Origin: CAZAMT01 sp964486145
GTDB lineage: Bacteria > Bacteroidota > Bacteroidia > Bacteroidales > JAAAOM01
DNA length: 31,026 bases
Reading direction: 5' to 3'
Assembly (NCBI GenBank): GCA_964486145.1
Contig: CAZAMT010000016.1
Coordinates: 1-31,026, forward strand
The notes under the pieces are model-generated. The model did not search any database. It was given only the letters and a program-made list of their open reading frames with translations, and was not told where the DNA came from. Of this stretch, positions 17,901 to 24,748 are shown piece after piece; position 1 is the stretch's first letter, and each line of letters starts with the position of its first letter. Position numbers and translations under genes: made by a program.

Positions 17901-18010
17901 GACAAATAGGAAAAAATATTTGCTTTGTATTTTGATAAATCCTGGTTTCCATGGAGGTTTTCAAGGAGTAAAAAAAGTTTGATCAACACCTGCAGGACAG
18001 ATTCACTCAT
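14942..18010 (-). CDS. Large ABC-exporter-like protein with degenerate ATPase motifs and N-terminal TerB-like domain
   Basis: The 1022-residue protein has four parts. Residues 1-135 form a helical, TerB-like domain. Residues 180-275 are beta-rich. Residues 276-490 have the order of an ABCG-type ATPase. From 590 on there are six membrane helices (about 591-610, 626-644, 672-692, 700-722, 730-748, 981-1000). A charged 230-residue, partly coiled-coil insert (750-980) lies between helices 5 and 6, probably periplasmic. The ATPase motifs are broken: Walker A reads SESRQDKVV at 292-300, the Q-loop Gln is Asp339, the signature LSGGQ is LGNYQ (398-402), Walker B DE is TE (422-423), and the switch His is Thr455. 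The protein is probably not an active ATPase by itself. Substrate and role are unknown; it lies 170 bases downstream of the MCE operon. Confidence 0.85.
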   Translation of the reverse strand: MSESVLQVLIKLFLLLENLHGNQDLSKYKANIFSYLSRFGLQVSEQQVTKTYLKCCEGILIREDAKTRMDDLIDQFCEQVENELLLNEKILIVFCLFEYSHLNNIKHQETLTIAVPIAEKCNFSKRELDYINNFVVNDDLSQFNNNRYLIVKKKDDKVEEGLEGAWVERNKPQQEGSRRMYNPEITGAFVFLYIPEFNIISFKYQGAGLYIFRNTEIRPGHFYFLENHDTIVSQGKIILNYRKIAQAVLQQDHTVSVVFSGKKLEYNPRLGTGSIKRFTFSEKSGNLIGLVSESRQDKVVLFQSLSGRFKLSHGTVSINGFDTYKDKYKLQGVIGYLPDVPLLFEELTIYENFYYHAKLNYRHIDHKQTDLLILKVLGELGLQNLQHLRWNEHTKNELGNYQTKLLNLGVELLRDPYIFLITEPFNGLQAGEIQKFISLLREICLRGKLIIATLTPPLLVNIREFDKLWIFDRKGYPIFNGKPDKVYSYFRENSKQNQNIKGFFERRRAFDFWQLISEKEVNKKGEETEIRKVPPEKWHQKYVDEIEPEIKIHGYKNVLPRNFVNIPDIDKQFALYFFRDLKTRFRKLNPYVKSVLFTVALALITSFFGRFSGNDEYIFSENRNMLFYIFASTFNAFILGIWSGREEVRKEFRVIDRDSILLLSKYSYLNSKFLIITFISILLTGIYVIIGNSLTGIFYLSFSYWMVLSAVSISGVLIGLNISLLTCPHKSLNILLSIIIFFQLLFSGKVIPYQNFPKPFNNQKYVNILGELSVIKWGFEALTVEQFKTNKFQDDLFTIDSELSECNYEINYHLSYLDSLLKASIDLTRRENPRQELMEKLTILQTELLDFTEKEEFFPFEYIHALSVNDFTPRIASETEDYITYLQYRYYEKQQELTDTRQGVIDSIGIGNYLQLKRRYYNHRIAQEVTGIQGDNPMVVENYDIVRSYDPIFNYPDSDLGRAHLYAPLKRFNGQYVDTLYFNILVILFLSSFLYVFLMAGGPEYISGWINALEKRINRIRR

Positions 18011-18055
18011 GAAAAGGATTTTGGTTTATTCTGTAAAATTATCTTTAATACTATA

Positions 18056-18063
18056 CAAAATTA
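18056..18063 (-). promoter_or_regulatory. Candidate -7 element for the degenerate ABC gene
   Basis: On the minus strand TAATTTTG matches TAnnTTTG exactly, 45 bases upstream of the ATG at 18010. No TTG is found at the right distance. It would allow the gene to be transcribed separately from the MCE operon upstream. Confidence 0.35.
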
Positions 18064-18180
18064 TAATGCTTCATTTAAATATTACATATTTAACATTTTT
18101 TATTATCCGCAGATGATTTCTTAACGCTCTTTTCCACACATGAAATTTGATTTTTAATCAACAGTTAAAATTGAACCGTG

Positions 18181-18918
18181 TTAACCTATTCCAAAAAAGT
18201 TTTTTACCGGAGTTATTGTTGATTTTTTGGCTTCTGACAGGGATCCTTCAAATGCAACCCTGCCTTTTTCAATAAAAACTATTCGGTCTGCGATTCGCTG
18301 AATGCTTGCAAGTTCATGCGTAACCATCACCACAGACATTCCGAGTTGCTGTTTTAGATTAACGATTAGTTCATCAAGAGAAACGAGGGTGACCGGGTCA
18401 AGTCCGGCACCCGGTTCATCGCAAAATAAAACCACAGGATCCATTATAATTGCCCTGGTCAGGGCCGCACGTTTGAGCATGCCACCGCTTAGTTGGGAGG
18501 GATATAAATCGTATGCATCGTTTAAGCCTACGAGATTTAGCTTTGTTCGCACCATTTGCTCAATAACATCCGAAGGTAAATTGGTATGCTGTTCCAGGGG
18601 TAACGCTACATTTTCGGCCACTGAAAGGGAGTTCAGCAATGCACCATTCTGATAAAACACTCCCATTTTCATATAAAGTTGCTGCTGATCCTCCTCGGTG
18701 AGTTCAGCTATATTTTGACCCAATACAGAGACGGTACCATGTTGAACAGGAAACAACCCCAAGAGGTGTTTTAATATTGTTGTTTTCCCGGAACCGCTGG
18801 TACCGAGAATGATGGCAATCTCCCCTTTGTAAGTTGAAAAACTAATATCCGCAAGTATTTGATGATTATCAAAAGCTACGGAAAGATTTTCAACGTGTAT
18901 AATTTGATCTGAAGCCAT
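18181..18918 (-). CDS. mlaF: MlaF-like ATP-binding protein of the MCE lipid transporter
   Basis: This 245-residue ABC ATPase has all motifs intact: Walker A GTSGSGKTT (39-47), signature LSGGM (143-147), Walker B CDEP with Asp167 and Glu168, and switch His201. The signature ending in Met, the long YLGKMG/VFYQNGALLNSL Q-loop region and the GAGLDP D-loop are typical of MlaF relatives. It powers the MlaE-type permease encoded 6 bases upstream. The system moves phospholipids or other lipids between the membranes. It is the last gene of the four-gene operon. Confidence 0.94.
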   Translation of the reverse strand: MASDQIIHVENLSVAFDNHQILADISFSTYKGEIAIILGTSGSGKTTILKHLLGLFPVQHGTVSVLGQNIAELTEEDQQQLYMKMGVFYQNGALLNSLSVAENVALPLEQHTNLPSDVIEQMVRTKLNLVGLNDAYDLYPSQLSGGMLKRAALTRAIIMDPVVLFCDEPGAGLDPVTLVSLDELIVNLKQQLGMSVVMVTHELASIQRIADRIVFIEKGRVAFEGSLSEAKKSTITPVKNFFGIG

Positions 18919-18924
18919 ATTAAA

Positions 18925-20064
18925 TCAATATAACAAAATTCCTAAAATACTGTCAGCTACAATAACCAGCGATATTGAAACCACCACCGATGTTGTTGTA
19001 ACTCTACCGACCCCTTCTGCCCCTTTATCAACGCGAAAACCGTAAAAACTTCCGGTTAAAACAATAATGCCGGCAAAAACAAAACTTTTAATAAATCCAA
19101 TGATTATATCTTTATTGTACAGTGATTCCCCCATGCGATTTACAAACACGTACGGTGTGATATCGAGGTATAGCGCTGCTACAAGCATACCACCAAGTAT
19201 ACCCATAACATCTGCAATTATTGTTAAAAAAGGCATTGTAACAAGACTTCCGTACATTTTAGGTACTACAACAAACCTTATTGGATTTAATCCCATGGTG
19301 GTTAATGCATCGATTTCAGAAGTCACCTTCATGGTAGCTATTTCTGCGGCAATGGCCGACCCGCTCCTTCCAGCCACTAAAATGGCCGTAATCAAAGGCC
19401 CCATTTCCCGCATCATGGCTATCACAGTTAAATCAACGATGTAAATATTTGCCCCGAAATCCCTCAGTTGAACAGCCGATTGCAAGGCCAACACCAATCC
19501 GATGATAAATGCCATCATCGAAACAATAAGGATAGCATTTACACCAATTAATACAGACTGGTTAAAAAATTCACCTTTGCGACGAGCCTTCGGCCTGAAA
19601 ATATCGTTAACTGACCAGTAAAATACATTGGATGTTAATTGCATGTAATTCAGCACAAAATTAAACCAGATGTAGTGCGCCCCTTCACCGATACGTTCAA
19701 AAAATCCGGCTTTTTGAATATCTTTTGGTTTTTCATGCGCCGGGGGCTTAAATATTTCCAGCTTTTTTTGAATATCGTCGTTATCGGTACGAATTTGTAC
19801 ATTGATATTGCGGTTTCTTAATTTTTTTGCAAGATAATGCACGGCAGTTATCCCTGCACTATCCGCATGTTCAAGATCGTTTAAATCAAATATCAGATCT
19901 GAATTATTATAATGTTCCAACCGGCTGGATACTTCATTTATAAAGCCGGTAGTGTTGGAAAACTGAAGTGATCCCTTAATCGAAAACGTTGTTCCCTGAA
20001 GAGTACAATTTATATTGCCCTGATTCCAAATAAAATCCACGTTAACAGTTTCGTTTGTTTTCAA
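18925..20064 (-). CDS. mlaE: STAS-MlaE fusion, permease of the MCE lipid transporter
   Basis: This 379-residue protein has an N-terminal STAS domain (about residues 8-105; HADSAGITAVHYL near 66-78 is the MlaB-type turn) fused to a MlaE permease (about 130-375). The permease shows the EIATMKVTSEIDALTTMG block, GRSGSAIAAE near 230 and an IDALTTMGLNPIRF cytoplasmic helix. In E. coli MlaB and MlaE are separate proteins; here one polypeptide carries both, a fusion seen in several other bacteria. The STAS part should contact the MlaF ATPase. The stop is 6 bases before the ATPase start. Confidence 0.94.
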   Translation of the reverse strand: MKTNETVNVDFIWNQGNINCTLQGTTFSIKGSLQFSNTTGFINEVSSRLEHYNNSDLIFDLNDLEHADSAGITAVHYLAKKLRNRNINVQIRTDNDDIQKKLEIFKPPAHEKPKDIQKAGFFERIGEGAHYIWFNFVLNYMQLTSNVFYWSVNDIFRPKARRKGEFFNQSVLIGVNAILIVSMMAFIIGLVLALQSAVQLRDFGANIYIVDLTVIAMMREMGPLITAILVAGRSGSAIAAEIATMKVTSEIDALTTMGLNPIRFVVVPKMYGSLVTMPFLTIIADVMGILGGMLVAALYLDITPYVFVNRMGESLYNKDIIIGFIKSFVFAGIIVLTGSFYGFRVDKGAEGVGRVTTTSVVVSISLVIVADSILGILLY

Positions 20065-20068
20065 AATA

Positions 20069-20698
20069 CTATGGTGTAGTTGCCGGACTTAATAAAGTCA
20101 TCGCTTTAATGGAGAATTCCCTCAATTCCTGATGAAACATTTCGCTAATTGCTGCAGCAAAAAGATTCAGGTTCTTTTTATCAAGCTTACGGTAATTATT
20201 TCCCCGGTGCCTTAAGACGATTTCGCCTGATTCATTATCAATAAGACGAAGTTCAATATTTAAGTGAGCCATATAATCGTTATTCTCCTCAAAAACTTCA
20301 AGGTTAAACAAAGAAGATTCTACCTGCACATCGGGTATATTTTTCCAGAACCTAATTGATGCCTCTTTAAATACCCGATGCTGACGGAAATATTCTTCCA
20401 TGAGCCTGGTAAGTATTTCCTGCGGGCGCACAGCCCATTCATGATAGGTAAAATACCTTACCTCATGGGATTCACTGCGCACGAGTATTTGTGTGGTTGC
20501 ATATGCCGGATAAACATTTACGGGAGTAATTTCGCAATACTTAAGTATAGTTGGCAGACTATCAGAAAGAATATTATCATTTGATTCCTGTAAATCAATT
20601 ATATAAAATTTTTTCACGACAGCTTTCCTGCTGCTGCAACCATGGAATGCAAGTAGTGAAAAGAAAACCAAGAAAAGAAAACCTGTTTTAATATTCAT
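20069..20698 (-). CDS. PqiC-like (ABC_trans_aux) outer-membrane lipoprotein
   Basis: The start at 20698 (MNIKTG) gives a lipoprotein signal ending at Cys21 (FHGC). The longer frame beginning at 20797 lies in a repeat-like stretch and is not used. The 209-residue body resembles the ABC-type transport auxiliary lipoprotein family: FYIIDL near 33, then TTQILVRSESHEVRYF and the conserved WAVRPQEILTRLM block. In E. coli, PqiC is an outer-membrane ring that meets the end of the MCE protein PqiB. It sits between the MCE gene and the MlaE gene, 4 bases from the latter, so it should be the outer-membrane part of this transporter. Confidence 0.8.
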   Translation of the reverse strand: MNIKTGFLFLVFFSLLAFHGCSSRKAVVKKFYIIDLQESNDNILSDSLPTILKYCEITPVNVYPAYATTQILVRSESHEVRYFTYHEWAVRPQEILTRLMEEYFRQHRVFKEASIRFWKNIPDVQVESSLFNLEVFEENNDYMAHLNIELRLIDNESGEIVLRHRGNNYRKLDKKNLNLFAAAISEMFHQELREFSIKAMTLLSPATTP

Positions 20699-20719
20699 AT
20701 ATCTAGCCTTAATAATTAA

Positions 20720-20797
20720 CTTCGTTGAACTCCCCGAAAAAATATCGGGGCAGGCAGTCCTTCCACGATAAATCGGGGCAAGTTGTCCTCGCTTCAT
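20720..20797. repeat. Palindromic repeat-like element inside the MCE operon
   Basis: Two related segments occur in tandem, each with ATCGGGGCA(a/g)G followed by GTCC (near 20742-20760 and 20769-20787), and one has a perfect hairpin CCCCGA (20732-20737) / TCGGGG (20745-20750). The look is of a small interspersed palindromic repeat. It accounts for the false N-terminal extension of the lipoprotein frame. I cannot confirm other copies in the genome. Confidence 0.45.
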
Positions 20798-20827
20798 AAA
20801 CTATTTACAACCGACTGTTTACGATTA

Positions 20828-20933
20828 AGTTACACTACCTTTCCGTGTAAAGAAAGTGTAACTAAATCAGGCTAATACAGCCTCTGTGGCACAAGCTCTG
20901 CTCTTTCATACATTCATATTATAACTTATGAAT
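20828..20933. promoter_or_regulatory. Two hairpins between MCE and lipoprotein genes
   Basis: AGTTACACT (20828-20836) pairs with AGTGTAACT (20855-20863), with an inner CTTT/AAAG stem. ATTCATA (20912-20918) pairs with TATGAAT (20927-20933). They fill the only large gap (243 bases) in an otherwise tightly spaced operon and may be RNA processing or attenuation sites. No T-run follows either. Confidence 0.4.
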
Positions 20934-20941
20934 AGGGCAGG

Positions 20942-21946
20942 CTAGTTGGTTAATTGTTCATCCGGCATATTTTTTTTTCTTATGCCCCTAATCAAAATTG
21001 AAGGATCTGAATTTATTTTTCGTGATGCTTCATTTAAATTTTCCAGTGTAAGCCTTATTAATTTTTGACTTTCAATCAAATCCTGACTGCTTTGGTTTAT
21101 GTCACGTTCAACTTTTACAAGCAATTCCTGAGTTTGATTTGCCACATCAGCAACAATGGTAATTAATCTTTCCAAATCAGTCTCTGTAAGTATTTTGGAT
21201 ACATCCCTTACATTGACCATGATTTGATTGATAGTATCGCTTTGTATGATTTTATTAAATTTATGTATGGAAGCCATAAGCACGGTAGTTGATTCATTGA
21301 GTTTTGTACTTATCTCATGCGCAGCAACTATGGTTTCGTGAACTGCATGCTTGTTAACATCTATCAATGTATCTATTTTTGAAATGGTTATGTCTGCATT
21401 GATTGCAAGGTCAGTGATTTTATCTGCCGATTGGGTAATTTTATTCAGGTTATCCGGTTTTGTAAAATCCTGAAGGTTATTTAATACTAATTCTACTTTC
21501 TCTGCAATTATTTCAGCCTTTCCGGTTATCTCTTCCGCCATGGAAGATCCTGCAGCAATAAACTCATTTTCCTTCAGAAAATCAACTTCATTACTTCCGC
21601 CGCGTATCTCAATTGTTTTTAACCCGGTTATTCCTATGGAAACAATATCAGCCTGGGCATCCTCCTTAACAGGGGTGCCCGGTTTAAGGGATAATTCAAC
21701 GATCACGCTGTTCACATCTTCGGAATCAATTTTAATATCTGAAATGGTACCTACATTTATACCAAGATACTTAACCGGACTCCCAACCTGAAGACCACTA
21801 ACAGAAACATCGCTGTAAGCAACGTAATATGTATCCCTTTTTTCAAGCAACTGACGTGCTGTAAAGAACCCGATAAGTGTAAGTAAAACGGTTAAACTCA
21901 CGATAAGAAAAATTCCAAGACGTATTTTGTTTTGCCTGTTGTTCAT
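20942..21946 (-). CDS. mlaD: MCE-domain (MlaD-like) lipid-transport protein
   Basis: This 334-residue protein has one N-terminal inner-membrane helix (about 10-30), a single MCE domain (about 40-116; GSPVKYLGINVGTI near 55-68, TGLKTIEIRGGS near 107) and a long helical C-terminus (about 140-330). E. coli MlaD is only 183 residues, so the extra helical part is more like the needle of PqiB or Mce proteins, which reaches toward the outer membrane. It is the first gene of the operon; the next gene encodes a PqiC-like lipoprotein, which fits such a bridge. Confidence 0.92.
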   Translation of the reverse strand: MNNRQNKIRLGIFLIVSLTVLLTLIGFFTARQLLEKRDTYYVAYSDVSVSGLQVGSPVKYLGINVGTISDIKIDSEDVNSVIVELSLKPGTPVKEDAQADIVSIGITGLKTIEIRGGSNEVDFLKENEFIAAGSSMAEEITGKAEIIAEKVELVLNNLQDFTKPDNLNKITQSADKITDLAINADITISKIDTLIDVNKHAVHETIVAAHEISTKLNESTTVLMASIHKFNKIIQSDTINQIMVNVRDVSKILTETDLERLITIVADVANQTQELLVKVERDINQSSQDLIESQKLIRLTLENLNEASRKINSDPSILIRGIRKKNMPDEQLTN

Positions 21947-22217
21947 TTCTACTAGTTTCTGTTTCTATCTATCTCAAACGGATGTCTGATTTTATATCTA
22001 CAATGTATGTCTGATATTACAATTAAATTGAAACTTACTATACCTTCCTGGTTTTTTCACAGGTAAAAATATATATTATTTTATATTATCCATAACAATC
22101 CATACATGAAAAGTTCAAAACACAGTTTATGAATTGATTAAAATCACCATGTTAGATAATGCAAATCATCTGATATTTTACGGAATGAACAGATATTTAT
22201 CGTTAAATTTGAACATA

Positions 22218-22335
22218 GAAAACGAAAGGGTTTAGGTTTATTTATAAGTAGTAATTGTTTTTCGTAAATTAGGGTTTAGTTGATAGTTAGTTGACAGGAA
22301 ATGGTCCCCGGTGAAAGTCGGGGATTCATTTTTTT
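22218..22335 (+). ncRNA. Candidate small RNA ending in an orphan terminator
   Basis: TAAATTTG at 22204-22211 is an exact -7 match that would start RNA near 22218. A terminator-like hairpin follows: TCCCCG (22305-22310) / CGGGGA (22319-22324) and TTCATTTTTTT. Both flanking genes run on the minus strand, so this terminator serves no known gene. No -33 element is visible, and no ORF is in between. It is a candidate of about 118 bases. Confidence 0.3.
22305..22335 (+). terminator. Orphan intrinsic terminator, plus strand
   Basis: A 6-base GC-rich stem with an 8-base loop is followed by TTCATTTTTTT. On the minus strand there is no T-run after the stem, so it cannot end the upstream histidine kinase mRNA. 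Confidence 0.55.
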
Positions 22336-22410
22336 AAGGGATTGTAACTTAAACTGAGCAATTGCTCCTTTTGGTCACGAGCTAAAGATTCCGCTCAAGG
22401 GAATCCTGAA

Positions 22411-24432
22411 TCAATCTGTTTTTGGAAGACTAAAAGTAAACTCGCTTCCCACACCAGGCTGGCTGTTAACCATTAATTTTCCTTTGCATCTGTCAATAAA
22501 CTCCTTACACAAAACCAAACCCAAGCCGGTACCAACTTCTTTTTCAGTGCCCGGGGTTGAATAATTCTCATCAATTTTAAATAGTTTCTCCAGATCATCC
22601 GGTTCTATTCCTTTTCCCTGGTCTACAACTGACACAAAAACATCTTTGTCATTTTGGGAACAACGAAAAATTATATTACCATTTCTGTATGAATACTTAA
22701 TTGCATTTGCCAATAAATTTCTTATCACTGTGGAAATCATATTCGCATCGCCCATTGCTCTGACATTTGTACAATCGTCACAAGTGATCGTGATTCCCTT
22801 TGCTTCTGCATTATTTTTCAGGAGCAGAATGTTCTCATGAATAATTTCTCCCAGGTTCACCGGTTCAATCAATACCTTAAGATTACTCATCTGTGTTCTT
22901 GACCATTGCAAGAGATTTTCCAGTAAATTGTAACCTTGTTTTGATACCTCTCCCATGGTATGGATCAGTTCCTTCATATGATTGCTGGAGATATTATTTC
23001 CATTAACCTCCAGAAAATCAGTCAACCCAATTAGAGCGTTAAAAGGATTTTTTAAGTCATGGGCAATGATGGAAAAAAATTTATCTTTCGAATCATTTGC
23101 TTCTTTCAGTTTTTTCTTCGATATCGTTAATTTTTTCTCAGCCTTTTTCCTTTTTGTAACATCATAAACGATTGAAAAACTCACCTCCTCATCCTTGTGC
23201 AGAATAGGAACTGAATATACCTCCACATCACGAACATGGCCACTGGCAAGTTTATGTTTAAAGGATACACATTGGTGTTTACGCTCCTCTGCTTTCTTAA
23301 ATCGTTGTTGAATTTCTTCTTTGCCTAAAACATTAATGTCCATTAATGTTTTTGCCAGAAATTCATCTTCCGTAAACCCGTAATAATATTGTGCAGCGAA
23401 ATTGGAATCAATTATCTCGTAAGTTTCAGGATCAAAAAGAAACATTATTGAAGAATGTTTTACAAACATATTCCTGAATTGCTCCTCACTTTCCTTGAGC
23501 CTGTGATACAAATCTTCTATCTGGTTGTTCCGTTTGAGCAGTTCCCTCGTTATTTTTTCATAATTTTCGTTTTGCAGGATTAATTGCTCATTAAGTTTTT
23601 CATATGCCTTATTCTTTTGGATCAACTCCTCCTCAACGGCTTTTTGTCTTGAGATATCCTGACCTGTTAAAAATATAGAAGAAATATCCCCGTGGTCATT
23701 TAATTTGGTTTGTCCGCTCCACGAATACCATTTAATGCCTTCACAGGTTAACATTCTACATTCAAAATGAGTCAAAAATGGTGGGAATTTTAACCGTTCC
23801 AATGCATTCCTGATCAACAGAACATCTGCGTCATCTACAAATAATTCAAAAGACTGACCTGTTACTTCGGTTCGTTGTTCTTCCAGAATGTTACGGAAAT
23901 TGGGGCTAACATACTGACATTTTCCATGTAAATTCAATCGAACATGTACAGCGGTGTGTGGCAGTTCTGAAAGTTCTTCATCCTTACATGGTTTTTTCGT
24001 ACCGGCATGTTGATTTATGCCTTCTGAAACCAACTTGCGGATTTCAAGGATCCCTGAAATGGTCTTTTCTTCATTCATCAGGGGTAAAGCGGTATTTTTC
24101 CATACCTTTCCGTCGTCAGATATCCATTGGTTTTCGCAAATATGTTTTGTCTCATAAGCTTGTTTGACCGAGCATTGATCGCAATAATTAACAGCACTGC
24201 AAATTTGATTGCATTTTACTTTAACCAAGCATTGCTTTTCTTTGGAAAAGAGTTCCTGCGCTGATTGATTCGCCCAAATCACTTCAAAATTATGATTGTA
24301 AAGAACAATCAAATCCTTTATGGAATTAAATACATCATAAGGTGTATGGAGATAATTATCAAGAAAACTAAATGCTTGCTGGTTACTGGAAAAATCGAGG
24401 GTTTGGTTTAGATTGTTTTTAAGGCTGGTCAT
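22411..24432 (-). CDS. Soluble sensor histidine kinase with three PAS domains
   Basis: This 673-residue kinase has no membrane helix, so it senses in the cytoplasm. PAS1 (about 35-135) carries a cysteine cluster: Cys68, Cys74, Cys78, Cys84, Cys87 and Cys99. PAS2 (about 160-262) and PAS3 (about 318-428) are separated by a coiled coil (265-320). HisKA has the H-box HDLKNPF with His458; the HATPase has the N-box Asn572/Asn576, G1 DQGKG (604-608) and G2 GTGLG (634-638). No receiver domain or response regulator gene is next to it, so its partner is elsewhere. The cysteines may bind a metal or sense redox state (inference). Confidence 0.93.
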   Translation of the reverse strand: MTSLKNNLNQTLDFSSNQQAFSFLDNYLHTPYDVFNSIKDLIVLYNHNFEVIWANQSAQELFSKEKQCLVKVKCNQICSAVNYCDQCSVKQAYETKHICENQWISDDGKVWKNTALPLMNEEKTISGILEIRKLVSEGINQHAGTKKPCKDEELSELPHTAVHVRLNLHGKCQYVSPNFRNILEEQRTEVTGQSFELFVDDADVLLIRNALERLKFPPFLTHFECRMLTCEGIKWYSWSGQTKLNDHGDISSIFLTGQDISRQKAVEEELIQKNKAYEKLNEQLILQNENYEKITRELLKRNNQIEDLYHRLKESEEQFRNMFVKHSSIMFLFDPETYEIIDSNFAAQYYYGFTEDEFLAKTLMDINVLGKEEIQQRFKKAEERKHQCVSFKHKLASGHVRDVEVYSVPILHKDEEVSFSIVYDVTKRKKAEKKLTISKKKLKEANDSKDKFFSIIAHDLKNPFNALIGLTDFLEVNGNNISSNHMKELIHTMGEVSKQGYNLLENLLQWSRTQMSNLKVLIEPVNLGEIIHENILLLKNNAEAKGITITCDDCTNVRAMGDANMISTVIRNLLANAIKYSYRNGNIIFRCSQNDKDVFVSVVDQGKGIEPDDLEKLFKIDENYSTPGTEKEVGTGLGLVLCKEFIDRCKGKLMVNSQPGVGSEFTFSLPKTD

Positions 24433-24748
24433 GGTTTATAAATTACCAGAATGGCTGGATAAAAGATGAATCCATGGGATGTAAAGAACTTGTGTAATGT
24501 TGAAATTTCATAAAATTATCCAAACCCGATATGATTTTTTTTGGAGTGTTAAAATACAAAACCGAATTGTAATCTGCAAGTTAAAAAATTATTAAATCTG
24601 TAACAGATTAATAATCTGAATGTTACTATTAAATCAGCCAATTAGAAAGGTTTCAAAAAAAGTTACGATAACCTGCAGCTCATCATTTTGCGTTGCGAAA
24701 GCGCGAGGCAAACGGTTCCAGTGTATTCCATTGAAATAAACGTTGATG
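24433..24748. other. Intergenic region between OmpA-family gene and histidine kinase
   Basis: No ORF or RNA is supported. On the minus strand a weak GTTA-TCG-TAAC hairpin (24662-24672) followed by TTTTTTT could end the OmpA-family transcript. No clear promoter for the kinase is seen. Confidence 0.3.

Larger units (their letters stand above)
21947..22410. other. Intergenic region between histidine kinase and MCE operon
   Basis: The 464-base gap holds no convincing protein gene. It must contain the MCE operon promoter on the minus strand, but I find no clean TAnnTTTG there. On the plus strand it has an exact -7 element at 22204-22211 and an orphan terminator at 22305-22335, listed separately as a possible small RNA. 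Confidence 0.5.

Noticed and set aside
14942..18010. Calling the 1022-residue protein an ordinary active ABC exporter or a decaying pseudogene
   Set aside because: ATPase motifs are lost, but the frame is fully open, with regular helices and family spacing, so neither simple label fits.
20699..20797. Longer lipoprotein start at 20797
   Set aside because: The extension comes from a palindromic repeat-like stretch, and the shorter start gives a proper lipoprotein signal.
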